A stretch of DNA of 64,000 nucleotides from contig JAESIW010000065.1 in NCBI GenBank assembly GCA_016802295.1, positions 1,679,382 through 1,743,381 on the forward strand, given 5' to 3'. The DNA is from Brachionus rotundiformis (taxonomy: Eukaryota; Rotifera; Eurotatoria; Ploima; Brachionidae). The notes below the pieces were generated by a model that saw nothing but the letters and a program-made list of their open reading frames with translations, was not told the origin of the DNA and made no database searches. Below are positions 23,399 to 36,527 of the stretch, piece by piece. Position numbers and translations under genes: made by a program. Positions within the stretch are counted from its first letter, which is position 1. Each line of letters opens with the position of its first letter.

Positions 23399-24684
23399 TT
23401 AAGATTAAATTTTGAAAATTTGTCTCAATATATATATTTTAACAAATCATTAATGGTCAACAATTTTAATTCATGGGATCCTCATTAATTTTTTAATTCC
23501 AATCTTAAGTATTAATTTATATTCTAAAAAAACAAGCAAATTAAATTTTTGATTGCATATGATCTTATGTAATTAACCTAGTCTATGAATAAAGCAAAAT
23601 TAATGTCTCACAAATGTTCGCCAAAAGGATCTTATTCTGATACTGGAGCTATTTTTAATTATTTAATTTCTTTAAAATTTAATCATATAAATATGAATTA
23701 GGATATTAGTTTAATATGTTTAATATTTAAGATTGTTTTAGACTGGTAGAAGGAAAATTAATATCCATAAGAGAAAAATTTATTCATAAAAGTATATTAA
23801 TGGATGGAATTTTTCTAAAAATGTATCATTTACAGACGATTAATGTTTTCAAATGTCAATTATTGTTAAACATTTCATAATTTAAAATAAACAAAAATTA
23901 ATAAAGATCATTAAGATCAATTTAAAAGGTGAATGATTTCTAAATTTTTCAAAAATAAAAAATGAAAACCTATTATTATTTAACATTAAGTTGTCTTAGA
24001 AACATTTAGTTTCAAAATTTAATTTTAAATCTAAAATTTACTTTTTAATAATTTTTTTTCAAGTAAAATTACAGAGCGATATTTATCTTTTTATTCAAGG
24101 CAATTTTCAAAAAGTGTTCAAAAAGCGGATTTATATTATGTAAAATATATTGATTATTTAGTAATATTTTTTCCATTCCGTTTATGATAAATTTATCTGA
24201 AAAAAATAGTTTCTGTCAAAAAATCATAAAAAACTTAAAATTTTTGTCTCGGAGAAGAATTCTTATGAGCCATGTAATTTATAAACATTTTTTATGATTC
24301 TAATTTACATTTTAAATGAAAATTTGAAGCTTAAATTTCCTTTAGCTTTCAAGCTGATGTATATTTTTTAGCATTTCTTTCATTTTAAGTAATAAATTAT
24401 GCTTATGGTTACCAAAAATATGGATTCTTAATTATTTTTGAGTTCATAATTTGCATCCTAATGCAAATGAGAATTTTCCATTAGTGTAGTTCTTATTTTT
24501 TGTTGCTTTGTGTACTAATCTTTGTAAAAAAAATAAGTAACAATGCACCAAAATTACACATCATATCTGAATCACTTTAATTTTATCATTTATATTTAGA
24601 AAAATTTTGTAATTAGTTTTATTTAAAATTAAAAAATGTAAGATTTTAAATTATGTGTAAAAAAAACTTTATTAAATTTCTTAA
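23399..24684. other. Divergent intergenic region between PHF14 and synaptobrevin
   Basis: About 1.3 kb separating the starts of two divergently transcribed genes. No conserved element recognised. Confidence 0.5.
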
Positions 24685-25489
24685 ATGATCAGGGCCGAAC
24701 CTGGAATGTCTAAAGCCGAAGCAAAAGCTGCCGCAGACAAAGCAGCCGCAGCAGCAGCCGCGGCAAGTTCCAATAAACGATTTCAGCAGACTCAAGCCCA
24801 AGTGGACGAAGTAGTCGATATAATGAGAATGAATGTGGATAAAGTTTTGGAAAGGGACCAGAAGTTGTCCCAGTTGGACGACAGAGCTGACGCACTGCAG
24901 ATGGGAGCCAGTCAGTTTGAACAAAGCGCAGGAGCTTTGAAACGAAAGTACTGGTGGAAAAACTTAAAGGTACTTTATTGATTCTTAAATTAATTGAATA
25001 TGGATGATTCAAGTTAAAAATTAGATGATGCTTATCTTAGGAGGGATAGTTGCTATTTTAGCTATTGTAGTCATTGGTAAGTAAATAAAACTGAGATATA
25101 AAATTTCCATAAGCTGCTCAAATCATCCATTAGGAGGAATTAAAATAAAAAAACTATAACTTTATTATTTTTATTAGATGTGGATTTTGTTGATAGTAAC
25201 AGTTTTGATATTAGTTGCTATAGTAGTAGGTGAATAAAGACCAGATAAATTTTTGGCTTTCTGATTTTTTCTTTTATTAATTGACACTTTTTGATTTGAA
25301 AATGTTCACGGAATACTTTTTTTGAATACTAACAAAACTTATGGAAATTTTAACTTTTAAAAATGTAAATAATTGTTTGTTTTTTATCTAGTATGGATAG
25401 TAAATTCAGTCAAAAACGATGAACCATCTTATCCGCAACAGCCAAATCCAAATCCACCTCCAGCTTCGTCCCCTTCAGCAACCCCTTGA
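24685..25489 (+). CDS. syb: Synaptobrevin/VAMP R-SNARE with two alternative membrane-anchor exons
   Basis: Vesicle R-SNARE that zippers with syntaxin and SNAP-25 to drive exocytosis. Exons: 24685-24969; then 25025-25076 or 25178-25229; then 25392-25489. Product about 144 aa with either middle exon. The N-terminus is Ala-rich. The SNARE motif is at about residues 33-87 (QTQAQVDEVVDIMRMNVDKVLERDQ), with the zero-layer Arg at residue 57, followed by the juxtamembrane KRKYWWKNLK. Both middle exons are 52 nt, start with ATG after an AG, and have the same phase. They encode the membrane helix as MMLILGGIVAILAIVVI or MWILLIVTVLILVAIVV. Including both shifts the frame, so they should be mutually exclusive. 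The shared last exon gives VWIVNS and a Pro/Asn-rich tail ending PSATP. The start could instead be the Met at 24706 (137 aa), or an upstream exon may join at 24694. Confidence 0.9.
25178..25229 (+). other. syb: Candidate mutually exclusive synaptobrevin transmembrane exon (2b)
   Basis: Flanked by ttattag| and |gtgaat. Same length and phase as exon 25025-25076, and it encodes 17 hydrophobic residues including a Trp but no Gly. The first alternative contains a Gly-Gly pair. Skipping both exons would remove the membrane anchor and also shift the frame. Whether both are used in vivo is inference. Confidence 0.8.
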
Positions 25490-28400
25490 GTGGGGAATTT
25501 TCCGATCGAATTAGATCATTTTTTTCCAAAATTGTGTAATTCTCATCATCAATTAATGACAATATATATTTTATAGATTTTTTTTCAATTAGTCTTTTTT
25601 CTTTGGTTCAACCTATATATGAGAATAATAAACCAAAAATGGAAAAAGTCAGTCTTAATGTATTAGGAATCCCATAAGGATCACCATTTGTTGTTCGTTC
25701 TTTACATTTTTTTCGTTTAGTATTTTTGATGAACAGAATTTTATTTTTTCTTGGGAAATTTTTGTTATCATTTTCAGATATATTTTAATCGAGCCCAATT
25801 ATGATCGTTTAAATTTAAAATTTGAATAATATTTACAATTCCTAATATTGGTATATTTGTATTTGGTCAAAATAAATAATTTCTTCTAATTTGGAAAAAT
25901 AATAGCATTAATTAATGTATTTTGAGCACTAGAACAATATAAGGTCGAATTTAAACAGTTTTTTTTCTAAACTTATAAAATAAAATTTCAAGTTGAATCA
26001 AATAATTATCCTTTTTTTCTTTAATTTCTTCAAATAAATTTAGAAATATTTATTAAATAAAATAAATTGATTAATTTTCAGATTAATTTAAATAAAATTA
26101 TCTTTTTTATTATTTAATAAATGAGTAACATGTTTTTAAAAGAAATTTAATTATTTAGCTACTCCCCAAAATTGAATCAAGCTCTGTTAATAAATTATTG
26201 AATTCTAATTCTTTAAAACAATTTTTTATTTTTAATTCGTTCATGTAAATTTAAAAAAAGAAAAACTAATTAATGGATAATATTTGGTAATCATAGGCTT
26301 AAGCAATTTTTTTTTTTCGCTACTTTATTTTATTCAAACTTTAAAAATAACATATTTTTAAAAATTTTTGATTAAAATTCTGTCTAATAAATTTTACTTA
26401 TTTTAAAAATCAATATTTGATCAAATATTATTACAAATATCATTTTACTAGGCTAACATTTTTAAAAATCTATCTAATCTGAGTTTATTAATTTTATATT
26501 ACGGTTAAAAATTTATTTTTTTTTACACATCTTCTCAGACAAAAAAAAATTAAAGTTTTAATAAAGTAGGATTTTAGATTTTTTAATTAACTTATTATTA
26601 AAACTCTGGTGTATTTGAAACGGCTAAAAAGCTAAAGAAAATTAAGAGGCTACTTAATTAAGATGTATGATAGTTAAAAGATGGTTGAATAAGTTAGAGA
26701 CAATAATTTAATAATATTGAAAAGCTAATGCTAATTTTAAAAATTGACAACAAAAATAGGTTTTCACATTTTCTGAGATGTATTTGAGACTAGGGGCGAG
26801 AAAAAAATTGTTAAATGATTTATTTTTAATTACAAAACGTTGAATTTTATGCCGCGATGGATCCAAATAAATAACAATCAAGATTTAAAATTTGAAAATG
26901 TTAAAATAAAATAAGCTTATTCATAATATGGATGATAATAAATCAATAATAAATTGCAAGATATTATAAACATATTACTTCTAACAAGAGATTTAATAAG
27001 GAAAAAAAATACCATACTTTTTCCTCTAACCATGAACAACTAAATACCAGATTATGATTTGGTATTCGATGTCTTAATCATGCTTATAAAATGTACTAAT
27101 AAATAATAATTAGTAATAAAGTTCAAAAATTGATTGAAAATTTAATCTTAACTGCAATATATATGTAAAAACGATAATTTATAAGAAAATTTATGATGCC
27201 ATACAAATAATTTTTAAGATAGATGCTTGTTAAAATGTTAAAAATATTCGAAGTACACTTTTATCTCTACAACTTCCCAAATGATTCATTAGTTTTTTCG
27301 AGTTAATTTTTTATTATTCAAATTTTATTATCTAAATTTATTAAGCGAAAACTTTTTTAAAAATGCCAATAAATTTATGAAATTAATATTAATATAAACC
27401 TTTGAAAAAAGTTCAATGATAAATATTTTGGTTTTATTATGATAGGTAACTATGATTTGTATATCAACTCAATATTTACTTTTTGAGTCATTATTTTTAT
27501 AAATCATATTAGGATTTTTTATTTGAAAATAATTATAGTATGTTTTAATTGTTATTTCAGCAAATTTTCTTTTTTAATCAAAAACTCAATCACGAAATTA
27601 ATGAATATTTTATTTTCTAAGGCTGTACAATATCATTATAAAATTTAATATCCTTGGAAGCTTTTATAAATTTCGTTTATATAATCTTCAAAATGATAAA
27701 AATATTTATTCGTAAATTTTATTTATTCTTTATGTTCTATCTTTCGAAAATCATTGGTAATTAAATTTCTAAACACTAGAAAAATTTTTTAAAATAAAAA
27801 TAAATTTTTATGTTCTGTAAAATATTTTCTACAGGACTTATTGATTAATTAGACACATTTTTCCAATCTATAACATCATAAAGCGTCTTATCATAAAATG
27901 TCTGAACATACTATATTTGCTTTTATATTGATTAATCGAGCTAAATAAGCTTTGTTTAAAATTTGAGTGAAAAATTATATTTTTCGTCATCACTTCAATT
28001 TTTTACACACTTTAGCATGCTCAAAACGAAAAATAATCCAAATTAAAAATTTTATCAGAAACCTATAATTTAAACATGTTAAGATAATGTTTCCAATTAC
28101 ATAAACAAAACAATTGTGATCAGTAATTAAATTTTATTTACTAAAACATCATTTTTTAGCTAATTGAATTTTAAAAAAAAAATTGAAATTCAATCTATCA
28201 AAGTATAAGCGAATTTCAAGATGCGTTTTCCCGTGTACGAGCACGTTTGAAATTTAATTTTAAAATTATAAGGGAAAAAATAATTAAATTTCTTTATTTT
28301 AATTTATTCTATTAAAGTATTTAAGTTGTGATGGTCGGTAATAAATTAATGAAAATCTCAGGTCATTTTGATTTATTCAGGTCATTTTTTTGAAGGTCTA

Positions 28401-30251
28401 TGGCTCAAGCAAGAATCAGATTTGTGCTTTTTCCAAACTTAGTTTTTTTTGTATTCTCTTAAATAAACCAAAATTTTGATAAAACATGCTACATTTTATT
28501 TATTTTTTTGTATCAGATATAATGTGTTTCTTATTACCTTCAAAACTAGATACATATTCAGCTAGTTTTTATTTTTATCTTTAGATATTTTATTCAAATA
28601 AAATGTCAATTTAGACATCAAAAATATTTCCTAAAATAAATAATTTCAGTTTTTTTTTCTTTTGTTAATCGATTCTGATTTTAGTTAAATAAAAAATCAT
28701 ATCATTTTATTATATTTAGGTTAATAATATACGAATTTTTTTCGCTAATTATTTATTCTAAAATAATAAAAATATTTTAAGTTCTAATTAGGCCAAAGTG
28801 CGTTAAATTTTTTTAGTGCTCTATTGAACTAATTAATGTTGTTCAATTAGATTATCACTTGAAAATACATGTCCTCAAGTGTATCAACTTTGGTTTACTT
28901 AAGTGAGCAAACAGCTTTCTGTGCCAATTTTTTCGACAAGCAAATATTAGCATTCGTAAACACAGCTTTGACTCAAAACTTAACAAGCAGGTCTTTTTCG
29001 ATTTAAATTGAGCGATAATACAGCCAAGCTTGATTCATTAGGACTTAAGCTTTTAATTAGATTTGAACGACTTTATTTGTAAAATTTTTATGTAATATTT
29101 ATAGATAGAGCAAAGGAATTTTATTCAAGTGCAATATAACCCTATTTAGGAGTTTATCTTACAAAAATAATAATAATTTTGATTTAAATTTTTATCTTAT
29201 TTTTTCAGAAAAGCTTTAAAGTAAATAAAAATTTTGAATAACATTTTTCCAATCTACAATTATCTTTTATTAGAAAATTTTTCCCAATAAAATGTTTTAG
29301 CCGAGTTATTAATTAAAAATTTTTCTCAAGAATTGGCATGGTCGATTTATTATATGGAGCATGAACGCTTCACTTGGCGTGCTTCCTGGTATTATGTCCT
29401 TTAATGAATTAGAACATTTTTTTATTTTAGTTTATTTAAAGTACTCAAATAAATAACTTAGAACATAAATCAAGTTTAATTTAATCCAATAAATTACTTG
29501 GAGAAAAAAGCCTTCAAAAGTAAACAATAATTTAAGATATCGATTTTTACCATTTAGGATATTTTTTTAATAAAGAGACTTGTCTTAAAAGCAGCTATTA
29601 TTTATGAGCCAAATAAAATCTAGCTCACGATGTCAAAAATGATAATTTTAGATGCCAAGTATAAAGAGGATTAAGGATGTGAGCTAAATTTTTGAACATG
29701 GTAGTCCTAGGTAGATAAACTTGACAGCAGGAAGTCACAAGCTCTTATTTTACTCTATAGGCCGAATTAGTCTATTTGTATAATGGCTAGATAAAAAGCG
29801 CCAAAATTAATTCCTCACTGAGTTAAAAATAATTTTATCTGATTAAAAGCCTTTCTTGAATAGAATAAATATTCTAGGTGCTTGGATATTTTTAAATTTA
29901 GGCGTAAAATAAAGCCAGATTTTTGTTTTAATACTCTTTTTTTGACTAAAGTGATCAAGTTAGTTTGAAAAAAAAATTCAAAATATTTTCTTATTACGTA
30001 AGCATATATCATAGACCTTTTATCTAAATACGAACAGCGCACAAATAGAGACATCAAAATGCAATTTTTATTTTTCTATTAAGAAAATTTAAATAAAATT
30101 TGATTAAATTTCATAATTTTTTTTTAATCGTGCTTTTATTTCAAGTTATAAAGGTGATGTTTTTTTTTAATAATAAAAAAAAATTACTACTCTAATAAAT
30201 AATTATCTTTAGATTTTGTAATTTAATTTTCTATCCAATTAGTGGCGTCTT
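25490..30251. other. 4.8-kb gene-poor AT-rich region
   Basis: No coding exon, RNA gene or clear repeat identified on either strand. The first 100-300 bases are probably the synaptobrevin 3' UTR. A slightly GC-richer patch at about 29600-29760 has no coding sense that I could find. Confidence 0.5.
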
Positions 30252-33200
30252 ATGTCTAAATGGAGTTCAAAAAATGCAAATTACTGGCACGGGGACGAAA
30301 AAAGCGACGAAAGAGACATGAACAACAATCACTTCGAATACATCAATGAGCATTTTCCCATTCGGCAGTCATCAAATTCAGCCTTGCCGAGCCAAGTGAA
30401 CCAGAACTGCGTTTATAAATATGAGAACGCCTACAAAGAGCCCTTTCAGCTTGATCTGGAGAATGCTGAACGGGAAAACTTGTTTTTCTCATCAAATAAA
30501 CCAGTTTTTGTCCAAATAATCGACCATGAGCACGAATCGTCGCTTTTGGTATTGCAGCGAACAGTCTACATCATTCGCATAATTTATGACTGCCACGAAT
30601 GGACCATCAGAAAGAGGTTCAAAAATTTTCTTAGATTATATGAGACATTTGCCTTGTTCAAGGCAAAACAGAACATAAAAAGCATTGCACATTTACACGC
30701 TGGTTCAGCACCCAATACCTCAATCGCTGCCAAGTAATTTGATTTGATTTAATTTAATGAAATTAATTTCTTTGAAGTATTCCAAACAGTAATGATGTCC
30801 AAGTCAATCAGTCAAAATTTAGACCAAGCGACCATTTCAAGCTATTGTTGCAAAGTATTCCATCCGATTTTAACCATGCTAGAAATATTTTAGAAAAATT
30901 TCTACAAGAATGTGTAGATAATACAGTATTTAGAAATCATAATGAAACGGTAAAGTTTGAATTAGAAAAAAAAAATATTTTAATTAATTTTTTTTTAGTT
31001 AAAATTTTTAGAAGTGTCACAGTTGTCTTTTATCAAAGATTTGGGTGACAAAAACAAAGAAGGCTTGGTCAAAAAGCATTCATTTAATGCAATGTGCTGC
31101 TCATTATTTAATTTTAGCATTTTTTGGGACTCGAAGTATGTCTTTTTTATATATATTTTATTATTATTTTCTAATAGAAAAGAAAAATAAAAATTAATTA
31201 GACTTATTGTAGTAATTTAATAAAAAATAATTTTTAAGATTTAAAAAAAAATTATAGAAGGTTTTTTTAAAGTTTAAAAAATCTTTTAGAAAAGTTCATA
31301 AGGCGTCTTAAAATGCAAAACTTATTATTTAAAATAATAAAAAGTTAATTTTCCTAGTATTGTAACATTTAATAAAATTAGACGCAAATTTTATTTAATT
31401 TATATTTTTAATTAGGAACTATTTTTAAACTTATTTACTTAAACGATAAAGAAAATATTTGCTAAAAATGCGAATACAAATTAAATTTAACAAAATAACA
31501 AATATTAATTATTTTATCTATTTACTTAAATATCTGATAAGAAATGATTCATTTTAAAATCTTTCCTAAAAACCTTAGAAGCTTTTTAGACTTGTTTTGA
31601 TAAAAAGTTATCAATAATCTATTTCTTAATTAAATTATTGCAATTTTTGCTATTTGGTTTCTCATTAATATATTTAAAAATTTATTTTAAAGATGGTTAG
31701 TAATAAAAGATACTTGGATTGGGTATATGAACCCAAAAACAGGTACTGTTCGTCAGATTATGCTCGTTGACCAAGGTTTCAAAGTCTTGGTAGGAACTGA
31801 ACAAACAGGAACACGAAAAGGGTTGATTATAGAAAATCTTACCAAATCCCTATTGCTCAAATGTGTAAGCGAAAAGCAAGCTAGAGACTGGAAACAAGTT
31901 ATCCTAAATATGGTTCTTACTACCGGAAGCAAATTTTTCAACTCTCAACGATTCCAATCTTTTGCTCCAATAAGAAAGAACTCATCATTAAAGTGGTTTG
32001 TTGACGCGGCTGATTATATGGAATCAGTAGCTGATTCAATTGAAGCAGCTAAAGAAGAAATTTTTATAACTGGATTTTTTATAAGCCCAGAAATATATTT
32101 AAAGCGACCCATAATTGTTGGTGATAGATGGAGGCTAGACAAACTTTTACAACGAAAAGCGGTAATTAATTTAAATATTATTTATTTCTAAATTTTTTTA
32201 AATAATTTGTTTAAGGAAGAAGGTGTTAAGATTTATATCCTTATTTATAAAGAAATTGAATTGACCCTTCCGATAAATAGTGCTTATTCAAAACGAATAT
32301 TTACTCTTAGTCACAAAAATATCAAAGTTTTGCGTCACCCCGATCACTTGAATGAACCAAATAAATTTTTGTCCATCATGTGGGCTCATCATGAAAAACT
32401 GGTCGTAATAGACCAGAGTGTGGCCTATTTTGGAGGAATTGATCTGTGCTTTGGAAGATGGGATAATCATATGCACAAGTAATTGGGACCGAAAATAAAG
32501 TTATTTTTCTAATTGCTTTTTAAGATTAACTGATATGGGCTCTGTACTACCGAATCAAGAATCTCAACAAAATTTTAGCCAGGTATTTATTAAAAAATTG
32601 TTTCTAATCGTTTCTAATCATGTTTCTAATCATTAGTTTTAGAAAATTTAATTAAAAACCTAGTATGTTTAACTAAAACTTAATCGATTATTATTATTTA
32701 TTGATTTTAATTTAATTTAAAATAAATTTGAATTTTAACTTGATTAGTATCATAACCTAAGAGGCTAATTTTTGTTCAAATCTTAACCATAAATATGTGT
32801 TAACTCTCGGATAAGCTTAAGTAAATGAGATAAATTTATATTGTTTTGTGTTTACTATTTTATTAAACAATTAAACTTTATAAAAAAATAAATTAAGATT
32901 TGAGTTGCATAAATGTTGGTTGTGAAAATATTCGAATCAGACGAATAAATGAAATAAATTAGTTAAGATTTAGTACGCATTAATAATAAAGATTTAAATT
33001 AAAAACGCCATTCAATAACCAAATTCAAATACCAAATTTGATAAATTAATATCAAATTGGTAAAAGTAATTAAGATTGTAGACAATGATCGCTACAATAA
33101 CGATGGCACTAATTATTGATTTAATTAAAACATTTAGATAATAACTTGTTAAGTAATTGATTTTCAAGATCGTAAATCATAGTAACATATTTGTTGATTA

Positions 33201-35337
33201 TTAAATTTATTAATCATCCCGTTTTATATTGATCAAAATTTTTAAGTTTCTTTAACATGTTTTCCTAAGGTGTTTAATTCGATCTCCGATGATTCAGACC
33301 CCAAATCCAAAAATGACTCAGTTCAACTCCTAGGATTCTCAAATAAAAACACAATCTCTAACGAAAGACCATTGAGTGACTCATCGACTAGTTCGGACTC
33401 ATCAAATAATCACGAACTTCCAACAGTGCTAAGCATATCAAGAAAAATAAGATACAAAGAAAAAATCAGAAAACTTGAATATTCCTATGATAATCAAATT
33501 GGATCGGACAGCGAGTACCAAGATGACCATTTTAACAAAATAAAAAGCCTAAAAAGATCTAAATCTTTGGACATTAGTCTTTCAAATAGAATTGGAAGCG
33601 AATTATCGCATAGCATTAGCGAAGCCAGTGGCTTACCGCTCACCAATCGACAAATTTTAAATGAAAAATTCAAATCATTCAAACATTCAATCAAATCCAA
33701 CACCCAGAATATTAAACTTTTCCGCGAATATTCGGAGCTACCAATTTTAAATCAGCTCAAAAGTATAAAAGACAACTTAAAACGCTACAAGCAAAAACAC
33801 TTCGGAGATAACGATTCAGAAATAAACTCAAGTATAGATCTACAGGGTGACTTGGCAAACACCAACTCCGAATTTTCATCAGAAGAACAAATTTTAAACC
33901 TTTTACAGGGCTCTGCAAAGTATTGGATTGGCAAAGACTATTGTAATTTTATTGTTAAAGATGTGAGGGAAGTTAATGTGCCATTTAAGGATCTAATAGA
34001 TCGAGCAAGTATTCCACGCATGCCATGGCACGATGTTGGTGGTGTTGTGTGCGGTCCGGCAGCTCGCGACATAGCTCGTCATTTTATCCAAAGATGGAAT
34101 TACATTAAACAAAAAAAAGTTAGCAATAATAAAAACTATCCAATTTTATTGCCAAAAAATTATCTATATTTTACAATACCAGCCTCAATTCAGTCCAAAT
34201 GTTGCTCATGTAGAGTTCAGGTTTTGCGTAGCATATCGTCTTGGTCAGCTGGTCTGTCAAAAACCGAGACAAGTATTCATGAGGCTATGAAACATTTGAT
34301 TCAATCAAGTAAGCATTATGTTTATATTGAGAACCAATTTTTTGTCAGTCTACTAAATGATACCACTGTATATAACCAAATAACTGAGTGTCTGTATGAA
34401 AGAATTGTTCGTGCTGCCCGTGACAAACAAAATTTTAAAGTATATGTATTCATACCATTAATTCCCGGTTACGAGGGAGAGTATGGCAAGTCGTCCGGTG
34501 TTTTGCTTCATGCCATCACTCATTACAATAACTCGTCAATTAATGGATTGATTAGAAAATTGTCAGATGCATCGATTGAAGCTTTGAATTATATATGCTT
34601 TTTCAGCATGAGAAATTGGGCTGAACTAAATGGAAAACTGGTTACTGAATTGATCTATGTACATAGTAAGCTAATGTTAGTTGATGACAGAGCGTGTATC
34701 ATAGGATCTGCAAATATAAATGACAGAAGTTTACTTGGAAACCGCGACTCTGAAGTCGCCTTGATAATAGAGGACACTCAGTTTGTTGAGGGAGTCATGG
34801 ACAAGAAGGAGTGCCAAGTAGGCAAATTCTGTTCGACTCTCAGAAAAAGGCTATTTAAGGAATTTTTGGGAGAAATTGCTTGTAGCTCTGAGCAGTGCTA
34901 TGAGAATGGTTTGGTAAATACTCTTCCCAGACGGAAAAGTCTACGAGAAAAAATAACAAGCGAATCTATTGACATAAGTGACCCGTGTAGTGATGAGTTT
35001 TATAAGAAAATAATGCTCAAGTATGCGGCTCAAAACACGAGGATTTATGATTTAGTAAGAAAAGCTAAACTAGTTGATTGTTTTCTTTATTAAATTTTTT
35101 TTAATTAAAAAGGTTTTTAAAACTATTCCGTGTGATTATGTAAGTAATTTTCATCAGCTTAAAGAGTATCAAAAACAGTCGTGCCTTAGCCAAAAAAATC
35201 AAACCGAAGCCAAATTGGAATTGGCCAAAATCAAAGGATTCATAGTTCTTTATCCATATAGGTTTTTATGCTTTGAAGATTTAACACCTCAGTTGGGAAC
35301 TAAAGAAAAACTAATGCCATCTTCATTGTTTACTTAG
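30252..35337 (+). CDS. PLD: Phospholipase D (PX-PH, PLD1/2 type)
   Basis: Hydrolyses phosphatidylcholine to phosphatidic acid and choline at cell membranes. Eight exons: 30252-30733, 30778-30949, 30999-31135, 31693-32161, 32216-32478, 32525-32582, 33270-35054, 35113-35337, giving 1196 aa. A PX domain spans about residues 80-220 (RKRFKNFLRLYETF; FRPSDHFKLLLQSIP). A PH domain spans about 225-345 (WLVIKDTWIGYMNPKTG ... RDWKQVI). HKD motif 1 is HHEKLVVID, with His479, Lys481 and Asp486. HKD motif 2 is YVHSKLMLVDD, with His992, Lys994 and Asp999, then GSANINDRSLLGNRDSE. The Ser/Asn-rich loop between the two catalytic halves is long (about residues 530-730), a PLD1-like feature. The protein ends in Thr, as do animal PLD1/2. 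Two introns are large (557 and 687 nt) and the rest short. A possible acceptor (caattag) lies 10 nt upstream of the start, so an extra 5' exon is possible. Confidence 0.95.
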
Positions 35338-36527
35338 ACATTTTTTTTATCTACGATATTAAACTTGTCCGAGAATTTTTATTTTTTTATTTGATTTATA
35401 TTTAAAAGATTCCAGATTGTATTTTTATAGTACTCTAAGATGATAAGATATTTTGTTTTTTGTCCAATTCATGGATTGATTATTTTATTTATTCTGATTT
35501 TATCTAGGTATTTATTTGAAATGATGATGATTTTAATTTAAAATATTTTGTTTAAAATAAAAATTTTGAAATAATAATAATTCTAATAAAATTTTACAAA
35601 AATAAGCATCATTGAAATCTTAAGCTATTAATATTTATCAAACAGTCAAATAAAAAAATCCAACAGGAATATTTTTTAACAAGTTTGTCTATTAATTATT
35701 ACAAGTTTTTGTTGTCTTTTTTATGATATTTATCAAGCAAAAAATTAAGATATTTAAAATTAAATCAGCATACTCATTGAAATGGAAAGATTAAATGATA
35801 TATTTAAATTATAAAGTTAGATTACAGATATATTATAAAAATTTAATAATTTTTAATAAATTAATGATTTAGACAATGAATGAATGCATCATTAATAATT
35901 CATTATACTAAACATTTGCTTAATGAGTAAATAATAATTTCATAACATTTAAAAATCATTATGAACACGACAAACCAATTAAAATGTTTTTATTCTTCTA
36001 AAAATTTATTTTAATTATTTATTTCATTATTTCGATTAAAATTTATTTTGTTGCTAATTTTAATGAAATATATTTTTATATTTGATTTTACAAATTCTTA
36101 TTTTTCATCAAAAAATCGATGAAAATAAAACCACACTTTTTAAAAAATGAGTAAGAGGTATCTAATCAAGATATAATATCCAGCTTTTTATTTATAACAA
36201 TATGTTTGTAGAAAACGCATGAATCATTTAATATTTTTAATTAAAATTTTGTTTTTCAAAATAAAACAATCAAGAATTTAAATAAAAATTTTATTTAAAC
36301 AAATATTTTATTTTTCGAAATCAAACTAAATGAAATTCTAGTATCTAATTTTTATTAAATATCTAAAAATTAAAATTTAACATATTATGAAGACATATAA
36401 TAATTTATTGAAATATTTTTTTATCGAATATTATAAGCTTTACATAAAATTTTGACAAAATTTGTCCAAATAAACATCTATAAACTTCAAAATCACAAAA
36501 CCGGTTTTAGTTTTGAACAAAAAAAAA
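35338..36527. other. Convergent intergenic region between PLD and Smaug
   Basis: 1.2 kb of AT-rich DNA between two stop codons facing each other. No gene recognised. Confidence 0.5.
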
